The position numbers and the translations under genes are program-made. A stretch of 8,589 nucleotides of DNA from Candidatus Babelota bacterium. GTDB taxonomy: Bacteria > Babelota > Babeliae > Babelales > Babelaceae. The stretch covers positions 1-8,589 of the forward strand of contig PRDV01000060.1 of the NCBI GenBank assembly GCA_003174035.1. Reading direction: 5' to 3'. Within the stretch, counting starts at the first letter, position 1. Each line of letters begins with the position of its first letter. Under the pieces are notes generated by a model. That model was not told where the DNA came from and made no database searches. It was given only the letters and a program-made list of their open reading frames with translations. Below are positions 1 to 5,467 of this stretch, piece after piece.

Positions 1-39
1 AAACCATCTTTTTTTGAAAGACAAAAATGGCAGTGACAA

Positions 40-53
40 TGTATAGCTTATCA
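40..53 (+). promoter_or_regulatory. Operator-like motif, copy 1
   Basis: This 14-mer (TGTATAGCTTATCA) is the first of four copies of a motif close to TGTATAnGTTATCA upstream of the regulator gene. Extended to 21 nt (34-54), it matches the reverse complement of 131-151 at 19 of 21 positions, so the two form a widely spaced inverted pair. That the regulator binds here is inferred from position and repetition. Confidence 0.5.
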
Positions 54-66
54 AGTTTAATGATTT

Positions 67-80
67 TGACAACTTATACA
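67..80 (-). promoter_or_regulatory. Operator-like motif, copy 2 (inverted)
   Basis: The reverse complement reads TGTATAAGTTGTCA, the same 14-bp motif as at 40-53 with a few changes. In the 21-nt frame (66-86) it agrees with the copy at 131-151 at 17 of 21 positions, in the same orientation. It lies well upstream of the proposed promoter, so it may support cooperative binding rather than direct blocking of RNA polymerase. Confidence 0.45.
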
Positions 81-131
81 TTTTCTTTTAAGCTGTTTTT
101 CCTGCAAAAGCTTGCATAACTTTTTTCGTTT

Positions 132-145
132 TGATAACATATACA
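132..145 (-). promoter_or_regulatory. Operator-like motif, copy 3 (inverted)
   Basis: The reverse complement reads TGTATATGTTATCA. It ends directly against the proposed -35 element (146-151) of the regulator-Fic operon and is the best partner of copy 1. A protein bound here would be placed to control initiation. Confidence 0.5.
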
Positions 146-174
146 TTGTCAGAAACATGGTTTTTGATTGTATA
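146..174 (+). promoter_or_regulatory. Probable sigma-70-type promoter of the regulator-Fic operon
   Basis: TTGTCA (146-151) and TGTATA (169-174) are separated by 17 nt and resemble -35 and -10 boxes. Transcription would start near 181, leaving a leader of under 20 nt before the ATG at 199. Motif copies 3 and 4 flank or overlap both boxes, which supports a regulated promoter here. It was assigned by eye only. Confidence 0.45.
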
Positions 175-184
175 TAAGTTATCA
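171..184 (+). promoter_or_regulatory. Operator-like motif, copy 4, overlapping the -10
   Basis: TATATAAGTTATCA differs from the idealised motif TGTATAAGTTATCA at one position. It overlaps the proposed -10 (169-174) and lies just ahead of the preferred start codon at 199, which is a classic place for autorepression by an antitoxin-like XRE protein. Confidence 0.45.
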
Positions 185-198
185 TGTGTGAGGGTTGT

Positions 199-672
199 AT
201 GACGAATTCTCTAAGAAAATTGATGAGACAGCAGTTGCAGGAAACGATTGATGCTCATGGGGAATTAGTAAATCTTAAAGTTCCCCAAAAGGGATGGATA
301 CGAGCGATTCGCGACTCTCTTGGAATATCTACTCGTGCGCTCGCCGAACGTTTAAAGTGTAGCCAAGCGAATGTTGTTGGTCTTGAAAAGCGAGAAGCAG
401 ACCAGTCAATCAGTTTGGGTACCCTTGAAAAATTGGCTGAAGCGATGAATTGTAAATTGGTATATTGTATTGTTCCCTTGGAGCCACTAGACCAGATACT
501 TGAAAATCAAGCGAGGAAAGTGGTTAAGCATAGGACTGCTCGAGTAAATCACTCTATGGTACTGGAGCAGCAGGGATTAACAGTGAAGCAACGTAAGGCC
601 CAAGAAAATATTTTGGTAGATCAACTACTGCACGGTAGCCCAAAAAAACTTTGGAGGTCAAATGAAGATTGA
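199..672 (+). CDS. Mobile mystery protein A (XRE-type HTH regulator)
   Basis: This 157-residue protein matches the mobile mystery protein A family (TIGR02612 type), which is the upstream partner of a Fic-family protein B and is often found near mobile elements. A helix-turn-helix of the XRE class spans about residues 33-88: 'GWIRAIRDSLGIS', then 'LAERLKCSQANVVGLEKRE', then 'LGTLEKLAEAMNCKLVY'. The C-terminal 65 residues are charged and probably helical. I chose the ATG at 199, preceded by GAGGG four nt upstream, over the ATG at 184, which lies inside a repeated operator-like motif and lacks a ribosome site. The stop overlaps the next gene by 11 nt, so translation is probably coupled. By family and context it probably represses its own operon and may restrain the Fic protein; both roles are inference. 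Confidence 0.85.
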   Translation: MTNSLRKLMRQQLQETIDAHGELVNLKVPQKGWIRAIRDSLGISTRALAERLKCSQANVVGLEKREADQSISLGTLEKLAEAMNCKLVYCIVPLEPLDQILENQARKVVKHRTARVNHSMVLEQQGLTVKQRKAQENILVDQLLHGSPKKLWRSNED

Positions 673-1239
673 ACTCAGTGAAGGTGCGACGCCGCTCGAA
701 TTAGATGAGCTCAATGATTTAATACCGATGCATATCAGAACTCAAGAGGCGCTTAATGCATGGGAAAGAAATAATATTCTTCAAGCAGAAGACTGGCTTA
801 GTCGACAAAAGGACATTGTTTCAGTGCATAGCCTCAAATTGTTGCATACACACATGTTTAATCAAACATGGCGATGGGCTGGAAAGTTTCGGACTTCTGA
901 AAAAAATTTAGGCATTAGCTGGCATCGTATTTCGGCTGAGATGAAGAAGTTGTGCGATGATGTAAAATATCAACTGGAATATGCATCATTTCCAGTTAAC
1001 GAAATTGCAGTACGCTTTCATCATCGCTTAGTGCTTATTCACCTTTTCCTAATGGAAATGGAAGACATGCCCGCTTAGCTGTGGATCATCTGCTCAAGAA
1101 GCAAGGATGTGTTCCTTTTAGCTGCGGAATGAATCAAGATTTGCAAAAATCTACACTTATTCGTAAGAACTACATTGAAGCGCTACAACTCGCTGATCGT
1201 GGTGATTATCGGAAATTACGTATTTTTGTTGAATCCTGA
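662..1239 (+). pseudogene. Mobile mystery protein B (Fic-family), frameshifted at the catalytic motif
   Basis: The gene starts at ATG 662 with GGAGG four nt upstream, inside the end of the regulator gene. The first 127 residues match the Fic-like mobile mystery protein B family (TIGR02613 type): 'ATPLELDELNDLIPMHI', 'WRWAGKFRTSEKNLGI' and 'EIAVRFHHRLVLIH'. The frame then slips: read straight on, it gives 'LFLMEMEDMPA' and stops at 1078. One base back, from 1042, the sequence continues PFPNGNGRHARL and on to 'YIEALQLADRGDYRKL', stopping at 1239. The joined product would be 192 residues with an intact HPFxxGNGR motif (His127), the motif with which Fic enzymes transfer AMP or related groups to target proteins. 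The site looks like loss of one C from CACCC. No other lesion is visible, so the event is recent, a sequencing error, or ribosomal slippage on TTTTC. Confidence 0.85.
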
Positions 1240-1271
1240 TATACAACTGTATAACTAATTGATCGTTAACC

Positions 1272-2255
1272 TCAGAGGTCTAATATTATTTTGGCTAAAT
1301 CAAAAGCAAGTTTAAATGCTTGTGTATCGTAGGAATTAGATAGCAAAATTACACAGATGTCTTCATCTAAAAATTTAAATATTACCGAAGAAAAGCCTAT
1401 CGTTTTTCCAGTATGAAAGGCAAAACTTTTATTGAAGAATTTATCTAATACCCAACCATATCCCCAATGGCTATTTGAAAAATCTTGATCCTGAAAATGC
1501 TTAGTAAAAATTTGACTCATAGATTCTTTTTTTAATACAAACTCTGTATCAAAAGATTTGCACCATTTAAAAAGGTCTTCAGTTGTGCTATAAATTCCAC
1601 CACAGCCTTTATTTATAGTCTTTTCATGATAATCACAAAATGTATCATGCATATTTAGCTTTGTAAAAATATTTTCATTAAGAAATTCTTCAAATGTTTG
1701 TTTTGAAATTAGCTCTACTAAGTATGCTAATAAAATATATCCAGCGTTGCTGTATTTTAACTTTGTGCCAGGCTCAAATTCTAAAGGCGATTCTTTAATC
1801 AAGGTGATAATTCCTGCTTGAGGATCCTTAACATCTAAATTTATTTTTGAATGATCTATATCAATAATACCGGAAGTGTGCGTTAATAAATGATGTATAG
1901 TAAAATTTTTATCACATGGCCAATAGATTATGTATTTAGAAATCTGATCATGTAAATTAAGCTGTTTTCTTTCACAAAGCTGTAGAATTGCAGCAGCCGC
2001 AAATGCCTTGCTTAGGGACGCAATATTATATTTGGTTTTATTAGTGTTAGCTATCGTATGCTCAGTGTCTGAAAATCCATAACTTTTATGCATCTCAATA
2101 GTGGAATTTCTTGAAATTAAAATGCTTCCTCTGAAATTTTCTGAATTTAAATAAGTGTCTATTTTCTCGACACTTGAGTATTGCGAATAAATGATACAAT
2201 CCATTTGAGAAAAAATTGTTAGAAAAATTATTATGACACCTGATTTCAAATCCAT
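1272..2255 (-). CDS. Exported serine hydrolase, beta-lactamase / penicillin-binding-protein-like family
   Basis: This 327-residue protein belongs to the class C beta-lactamase-like serine hydrolases (Pfam 'Beta-lactamase' group: DD-peptidases, esterases and AmpC relatives). The family motifs appear in order: Ser80-Leu-Ser-Lys83 (SxxK, nucleophile and base), Tyr168-Ser-Asn170 (YxN), and His281-Thr-Gly283 in the place of KTG. The 'HHLLTHTSGI' block near residue 125 is also typical. The first 25 residues include a hydrophobic run (VIIIFLTIF), so export is likely, although no clean cleavage site is visible. The ATG is supported by AAAGG six nt upstream. The gene converges on the Fic gene with 32 nt between them, and looks more AT-rich than its neighbours, possibly from separate acquisition. 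The substrate is unknown: cell-wall peptide, ester or beta-lactam are all possible. Confidence 0.85.
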   Translation of the reverse strand: MDLKSGVIIIFLTIFSQMDCIIYSQYSSVEKIDTYLNSENFRGSILISRNSTIEMHKSYGFSDTEHTIANTNKTKYNIASLSKAFAAAAILQLCERKQLNLHDQISKYIIYWPCDKNFTIHHLLTHTSGIIDIDHSKINLDVKDPQAGIITLIKESPLEFEPGTKLKYSNAGYILLAYLVELISKQTFEEFLNENIFTKLNMHDTFCDYHEKTINKGCGGIYSTTEDLFKWCKSFDTEFVLKKESMSQIFTKHFQDQDFSNSHWGYGWVLDKFFNKSFAFHTGKTIGFSSVIFKFLDEDICVILLSNSYDTQAFKLAFDLAKIILDL

Positions 2256-2280
2256 AGAACACCTTTCACATGGCCGCTTG

Positions 2281-2444
2281 TTAATATTGTGTATTCCTTT
2301 TCCGCCCCTGATTTTTACGTCTTAAGCCACCTTGTCTTCATTGCTATGCTTCCCAACCGTGCTCACAAAATAGCCCTTAGAACATAACTCCCCCTCCCCA
2401 AAGTTACCTTTTGCATCGTTATATTCAGAGACTCCCAAAACCAT
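2281..2444 (-). pseudogene. Remnant of an IS200/IS605-family Y1 transposase (TnpA)
   Basis: Translating the complement from the ATG at 2444 gives a 40-residue reading frame ending at 2322. Its second half (NFGEGELCSKGYFVSTVGKH) closely resembles the internal block of IS200/IS605 TnpA proteins, usually 'FGxxxxWxxGYFVSTVG'. After the stop, another frame of the same strand continues with KNQG (about 2305-2316), like the 'YVKNQG' that follows in this family, and stops at 2281. A full TnpA is about 130-150 residues; the N-terminal HUH region and the rest of the C-terminus are missing. It is therefore a decayed fragment with at least one frameshift, marking a past insertion between the acetyltransferase and hydrolase genes. 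The identification rests on one conserved block. Confidence 0.7.
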
Positions 2445-2457
2445 TACTCACGGTTTT
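2437..2457. repeat. Short inverted repeat beside the transposase remnant
   Basis: AAAACC (2437-2442) and GGTTTT (2452-2457) can pair around a 9-nt loop. It overlaps the start of the TnpA fragment. IS200/IS605 elements carry subterminal hairpins, so this could be a vestige of an element end, but a 6-bp stem is easily found by chance in AT-rich DNA. Confidence 0.3.
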
Positions 2458-2516
2458 ACATGACAAAATGATTGGGCTTAGAACGGCACTTGAATGACAG
2501 CACTAAATGGATCAGT

Positions 2517-3332
2517 TTATTTTTTTTGATAGATCCAAATATTAAAAGTGTCATACTGGACGAAGCCTAATTTTTCGTAGAGAGATTTCCCGATATCTGA
2601 AGCGGCTAAGACCGCTTTTGTGAGCCCATAGCTTTTGCCATCAAGTAACATCGTGTAACTCATGGCTTTAGCAAGCCCTTTTTTTCTAAATGCGGGAAGT
2701 GTTCCAATGCGGTGTAAACTCATTATGTTATCATGTATTATTGCTATTCCTGCCGCTGCTGGTATACCCTCCCAGAATGCAATATAAAGCCTTGCGGAAT
2801 TTCCAGCTTTTTTCACGATATATTCAACAAAAATTTTAACTTCTGCTATAGGCAACGAAAAACTCTGTGCAATAATTTGTATCCACTGATCAAGAAAAAC
2901 TTGCAAATCAATTTTTTTTACGGTAATCCGGCTATCGATAGCAATATTTTTTAATGTAGTAAGATCAAGCGAAAAGGTACCAACAGAATATTTACCGCTA
3001 AAGCCGGCCTGCGCCAACAAAGGTGAAATGATATCCGATTGAGATTCTTTCACAATCCACTGACATGGCCTAGCATCAAAATAGTGCTTCACCATCTCGA
3101 TATCTTGGGTGCTAATCTTTTTTTGAGAAAATACATAATTGCCCGCGGGAAGAGTAGTTCCCATCTTGGTGGCAATAACTGATGTAGCCTCATAGCTACG
3201 CATTACCGACGACATATAAAAAATACACAGGGTATCATCATTTTTGCAGTCTGATGCGTTACTTATGGAACTAAAAAATAGCCCTATAGAGGTTATAAAT
3301 GAGGTAATAATTATGGCTAAATAATGTAGCAC
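2517..3332 (-). CDS. GNAT-family N-acetyltransferase with a signal peptide
   Basis: The C-terminal half is a GNAT domain. The acetyl-CoA-binding motif A is 'TLPAFRKKGLAKAMSYTML' (R-K-K-G-L-A in the usual Q/RxxGxG/A position), followed by motif B, 'ASDIGKSLYEKLGFVQYD'. The N-terminal half resembles the extra region of two-part GNATs, with 'CQWIVKESQSD'. The frame has no ATG near its 5' end. I chose the GTG at 3332 (271 residues) because AAGAG lies a few nt upstream and because the protein then begins MLHYLAIIITSFITSIGLFF and ends the signal region with 'SISNAS', a good signal peptidase site. The TTG at 3359 is an alternative, but has no ribosome site and adds a charged tail ahead of the signal. 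Exported GNATs are unusual, since acetyl-CoA is cytosolic. The acceptor substrate is unknown. The gene lies downstream of a strong hairpin, so it probably has its own promoter. Confidence 0.8.
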   Translation of the reverse strand: MLHYLAIIITSFITSIGLFFSSISNASDCKNDDTLCIFYMSSVMRSYEATSVIATKMGTTLPAGNYVFSQKKISTQDIEMVKHYFDARPCQWIVKESQSDIISPLLAQAGFSGKYSVGTFSLDLTTLKNIAIDSRITVKKIDLQVFLDQWIQIIAQSFSLPIAEVKIFVEYIVKKAGNSARLYIAFWEGIPAAAGIAIIHDNIMSLHRIGTLPAFRKKGLAKAMSYTMLLDGKSYGLTKAVLAASDIGKSLYEKLGFVQYDTFNIWIYQKK

Positions 3333-3397
3333 AGAATTCTCTTGGCACTTAAATCGCAATGATACAAGTTTTATTGCAAAATTTTTTAAGAAAGTTG

Positions 3398-3439
3398 AGT
3401 GCCCGGAACTTTGGTTTTGTTTGAGATGTTCCGGGCACT
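3398..3439 (-). terminator. Strong hairpin, probable terminator of the desulfhydrase gene
   Basis: AGTGCCCGGAAC (3398-3409) and GTTCCGGGCACT (3428-3439) form a perfect 12-bp, GC-rich stem around an 18-nt loop, the strongest hairpin I found here. It begins 6 nt after the stop codon of the - strand gene at 3446. On the - strand it is followed by a moderately T-rich stretch (TCAACTTTCTT) rather than a clean T run. It should end or attenuate transcription before the acetyltransferase gene. The long loop is atypical, so an mRNA-stabilising role is also possible. Confidence 0.65.
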
Positions 3440-3445
3440 ATAATA

Positions 3446-4759
3446 TTAGCGTTTTACATCAAGTAGTTGCACATCCTCTTCAAAATAGCTATGAAAGCAA
3501 CGACCTAATGATGTATACGAAAGGCCAGAAAGCTCTTTGGAGAAATCTAAACCGCAATAGGTATTCCAGAATAAGAGTACTTCTTTGCGCTGGTTGTTCT
3601 TCTTAATATAATCAAGGGTACCGGCGAAGGCCTTAGCAGTATAGGTTCCATCTAAGAGTATGTTCTCAGAATCTTTGAGTACGGAACGTGCTTCTTGTCC
3701 CTCTTGCGTGAAGACAGCATAATCTGAGCCGCAAAACGCGGTGATGATATGAAGATCATCATGAGCCAATTCCATAAGAGGTATGGAAGAATCTAGCATA
3801 TGCAGCAGTTTACTGGTTTCACTAAACAATCGCATTATGCCATCTTTGAATTCATCGGCTGTTTCTTCGGGTTCAACAGTTACCGCTACGACTTTTGATT
3901 TTAACCTCGCAAGTTTACATCCAACCATGAGACCAACGGAAGTTGCCAAACTACCGCATGGCACAAAAATTTTATCGGGTTCCTGTAATTCGCCATTCAT
4001 AATTTGTTTTTTTAGTTCGAAGGCTGCATTCACAAATCCAAGTGCTCCTAAAGAAGTTGAGCCACCCGTAGGAATAATATAGGGAGCTATGCCAGAGTGT
4101 TGTTTGTGATCCCACCAGATTGAGATAGCACCCAATTTGCGAAAGTTATTATCGGGATAGTAATGCAGCTCGCTGTTCGCAAATTTATGCATGAGAAGAT
4201 TATTCCTTACAGCATGAGATCGCGCTTGGGGTTTTAGTAAGCAAATACAGTCGAGACCCAGCCTTTTTGCATATATAGCTGTGGCTACTGCGTGATTTGA
4301 TCCGGCACAACCGAAAGTGATTACCTTCTTTGCACCGTGAGCGAGAGCTTCTGCTAAAAGAAATTCAAGCTTCCGCACTTTATTGCCTCCATAACAATAC
4401 TTACTCTCTTCATAAGCTCCCGTAAAATCATCTCTCTTAATGTAAAATTGGGTAATGCCTAATGCTTTGCCTAGCTTTTCTAATTTTTGCACCGGAGTAG
4501 GCAAAGTTCCAAGTGAAATATAAGGAAGATTTTTCTTGAGGTTGGGGTATTCGTCAAATAATGGAATAGTTCTACCAATCGTCAAGGCGGAGGAACTTTT
4601 TGGTTGAGAAAGGGTTCCAATCGAATTTAATTCACTTATCCAAGCATCACTACTCGATATCGCCACATTGAGTTTCGATAACAGTGCTTTTTCTTCAAAC
4701 TGAGCACCGTACATGGAAACGGGTAATAGAATGATACTAAAAAAATGATAGAATTTCAT
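3446..4759 (-). CDS. Exported PLP-dependent enzyme, D-cysteine desulfhydrase / ACC deaminase family
   Basis: This 437-residue protein is a fold-type II PLP enzyme. The cofactor lysine is Lys127 in GGNKVRKLEFLL, preceded by 'FYIKRDDFTG'. The Ser154-Asn155-His156 triplet and the glycine-rich 'PTGGSTSLGALG' and 'VPCGSLATSVGLMVG' loops follow in family order. 'GTYTAKAFAG' near residue 371 has Tyr-Thr, as in D-cysteine desulfhydrases, rather than the Tyr-Glu of true ACC deaminases, so degradation of D-cysteine or a related D-amino acid to a keto acid, ammonia and sulfide is the better guess. The usual C-terminal H-T-G-G is replaced by N399-T-Y-C, so specificity may differ. A signal peptide is clear: MKFYHFFSIILLPVSMYGA, cut before Gln20. 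About 80 extra N-terminal residues precede the enzyme core. The ATG has AAAGGA at good spacing. The gene is monocistronic, with a hairpin after it. Confidence 0.85.
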   Translation of the reverse strand: MKFYHFFSIILLPVSMYGAQFEEKALLSKLNVAISSSDAWISELNSIGTLSQPKSSSALTIGRTIPLFDEYPNLKKNLPYISLGTLPTPVQKLEKLGKALGITQFYIKRDDFTGAYEESKYCYGGNKVRKLEFLLAEALAHGAKKVITFGCAGSNHAVATAIYAKRLGLDCICLLKPQARSHAVRNNLLMHKFANSELHYYPDNNFRKLGAISIWWDHKQHSGIAPYIIPTGGSTSLGALGFVNAAFELKKQIMNGELQEPDKIFVPCGSLATSVGLMVGCKLARLKSKVVAVTVEPEETADEFKDGIMRLFSETSKLLHMLDSSIPLMELAHDDLHIITAFCGSDYAVFTQEGQEARSVLKDSENILLDGTYTAKAFAGTLDYIKKNNQRKEVLLFWNTYCGLDFSKELSGLSYTSLGRCFHSYFEEDVQLLDVKR

Positions 4760-4909
4760 CGCAGATCCTTTCCTTAAAAGAATTGACGGGTTGCTTTTTT
4801 TGTAATCACTGTTTTCAGTATATACTTAAAAGATATAAGCGTCTACGTCGAATTGGGAATTCAAATACTCCAATTGTTTGATAACAAACAAAGAGAGCGA
4901 CAGTTAAAC
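4760..4909. promoter_or_regulatory. Divergent intergenic region with probable back-to-back promoters
   Basis: These 150 nt separate the outward-facing genes at 4759 (-) and 4910 (+). The AGTATATACT core (4818-4827) is a palindrome that offers a TATACT-like -10 box on each strand (4821-4826 on +; 4818-4823 complemented on -). No convincing -35 box partners either one. Sharing of the core suggests that transcription in the two directions is mutually exclusive or jointly controlled, but this is inference. The ribosome site AAGGAAAGGA of the - strand gene lies at its left end. Confidence 0.4.
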
Positions 4910-5299
4910 ATGGCGATTTTGATTCATGTATCTAAAGATCGTCATGTTTGCGAGGAATTGGTAACAGAAGCCTATCGGATTTTAAAACATCCCCAACCAG
5001 ATTGGCTATTTAAATTCAATGCATTATGTGCAGAGGGAGATAGCAAAACAATCAAGACACAAGCTGTAACATTACTCAAACTTGGTGTAAATGAAAGTTT
5101 ACTTGTTATCACTTCCCTAATAAAGCTGGGAATTCTTGAAATCATTCAAGATGCTATGCCCATTTTTATTGAATCTCTAAAAAATTCCTTTGATAGGGCC
5201 GGCCTAACGCATATTATTGAGGGTGTGGCACGCACCGCTTTTCAATTAGGCCAACCAGCAATTGCGGATCATATTACGACTTTGTTAGGAACATTATAA
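4910..5299 (+). CDS. Hypothetical 129-residue helical protein
   Basis: I do not recognise this family. From the ATG at 4910 the product has 129 residues, no signal peptide and no clear membrane span. It looks wholly helical, with amphipathic stretches such as 'TQAVTLLKLGV', 'LLVITSLIKLGILEIIQ' and 'AIADHITTLLGTL', in the style of short TPR- or HEAT-like helical repeats. The start is uncertain: the ribosome site is weak (GAGAG about 12 nt upstream), and the frame is open back to a TTG at 4853, which would add 19 residues. The gene diverges from the desulfhydrase gene and is followed by a spacer holding a new promoter-like sequence, so it is probably transcribed alone. A role in protein binding is possible from the repeat-like look only. 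Confidence 0.65.
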   Translation: MAILIHVSKDRHVCEELVTEAYRILKHPQPDWLFKFNALCAEGDSKTIKTQAVTLLKLGVNESLLVITSLIKLGILEIIQDAMPIFIESLKNSFDRAGLTHIIEGVARTAFQLGQPAIADHITTLLGTL

Positions 5300-5369
5300 G
5301 TATCAAAAGCAAATCATTTTCAGGCCATCTTCTTTAGCACTGACGTAATTGAAGCAGCCGATAAAGAGG

Positions 5370-5397
5370 TTGCATAGCTATGCTTTTCATCTATACT
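5370..5397 (+). promoter_or_regulatory. Probable promoter of the Ham1-like / LD-carboxypeptidase operon
   Basis: TTGCAT (5370-5375) and TATACT (5392-5397) are spaced by 16 nt, a fair match to a sigma-70-type promoter. The expected start, near 5404, falls right at the AAAGAGGAG ribosome site ahead of the ATG at 5419, so the leader would be very short. A perfect 12-nt palindrome overlaps the -35 box. Confidence 0.5.
5372..5383. repeat. Perfect 12-nt palindrome overlapping the -35 box
   Basis: GCATAGCTATGC is identical to its own reverse complement. With no loop it cannot act as a normal terminator hairpin, but its position over the -35 box and spacer suits a dimeric regulator. No neighbouring copy was seen in the window. 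Confidence 0.3.
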
Positions 5398-5418
5398 GAT
5401 TTTAAAGAGGAGATAATC

Positions 5419-5466
5419 ATGCGCTGTTTGTGGTTAATCTTGTACGTTGTAGGTCTATATAATTAG
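5419..5466 (+). CDS. 15-residue hydrophobic leader ORF upstream of the Ham1-like gene
   Basis: ATG at 5419 has the best ribosome site in the window (AAAGAGGAG, 6 nt upstream) and encodes MRCLWLILYVVGLYN. Its TAG stop ends one nt before the ATG of the Ham1-like gene. The peptide has an Arg followed by a hydrophobic core, exactly like the start of a signal peptide. The Ham1-like ATG has no ribosome site of its own, so ribosomes may reach it by termination-reinitiation. Alternatively, this is the detached start of a once longer exported protein: dropping one A near 5461 fuses the two frames. Whether the peptide is made cannot be told from the sequence. Confidence 0.55.
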   Translation: MRCLWLILYVVGLYN

Positions 5467-5467
5467 T

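Noticed and set aside
1..36. Possible C-terminus of an upstream gene (frame 1 open to TGA at 34-36)
   Set aside because: Only 11 codons are visible, with no recognisable sequence; open frames of this length are expected by chance.
1269..1279. Palindrome ACCTCAGAGGT at the end of the serine hydrolase gene as a bidirectional terminator
   Set aside because: A one-nt loop and five-bp arms overlapping the stop codon, with no T run, do not support a terminator.
2376..2484. Direct repeat CTTAGAAC at 2376-2383 and 2477-2484 around the transposase remnant
   Set aside because: Eight nt is too short to count as element ends, and IS200/IS605 elements do not create target duplications.
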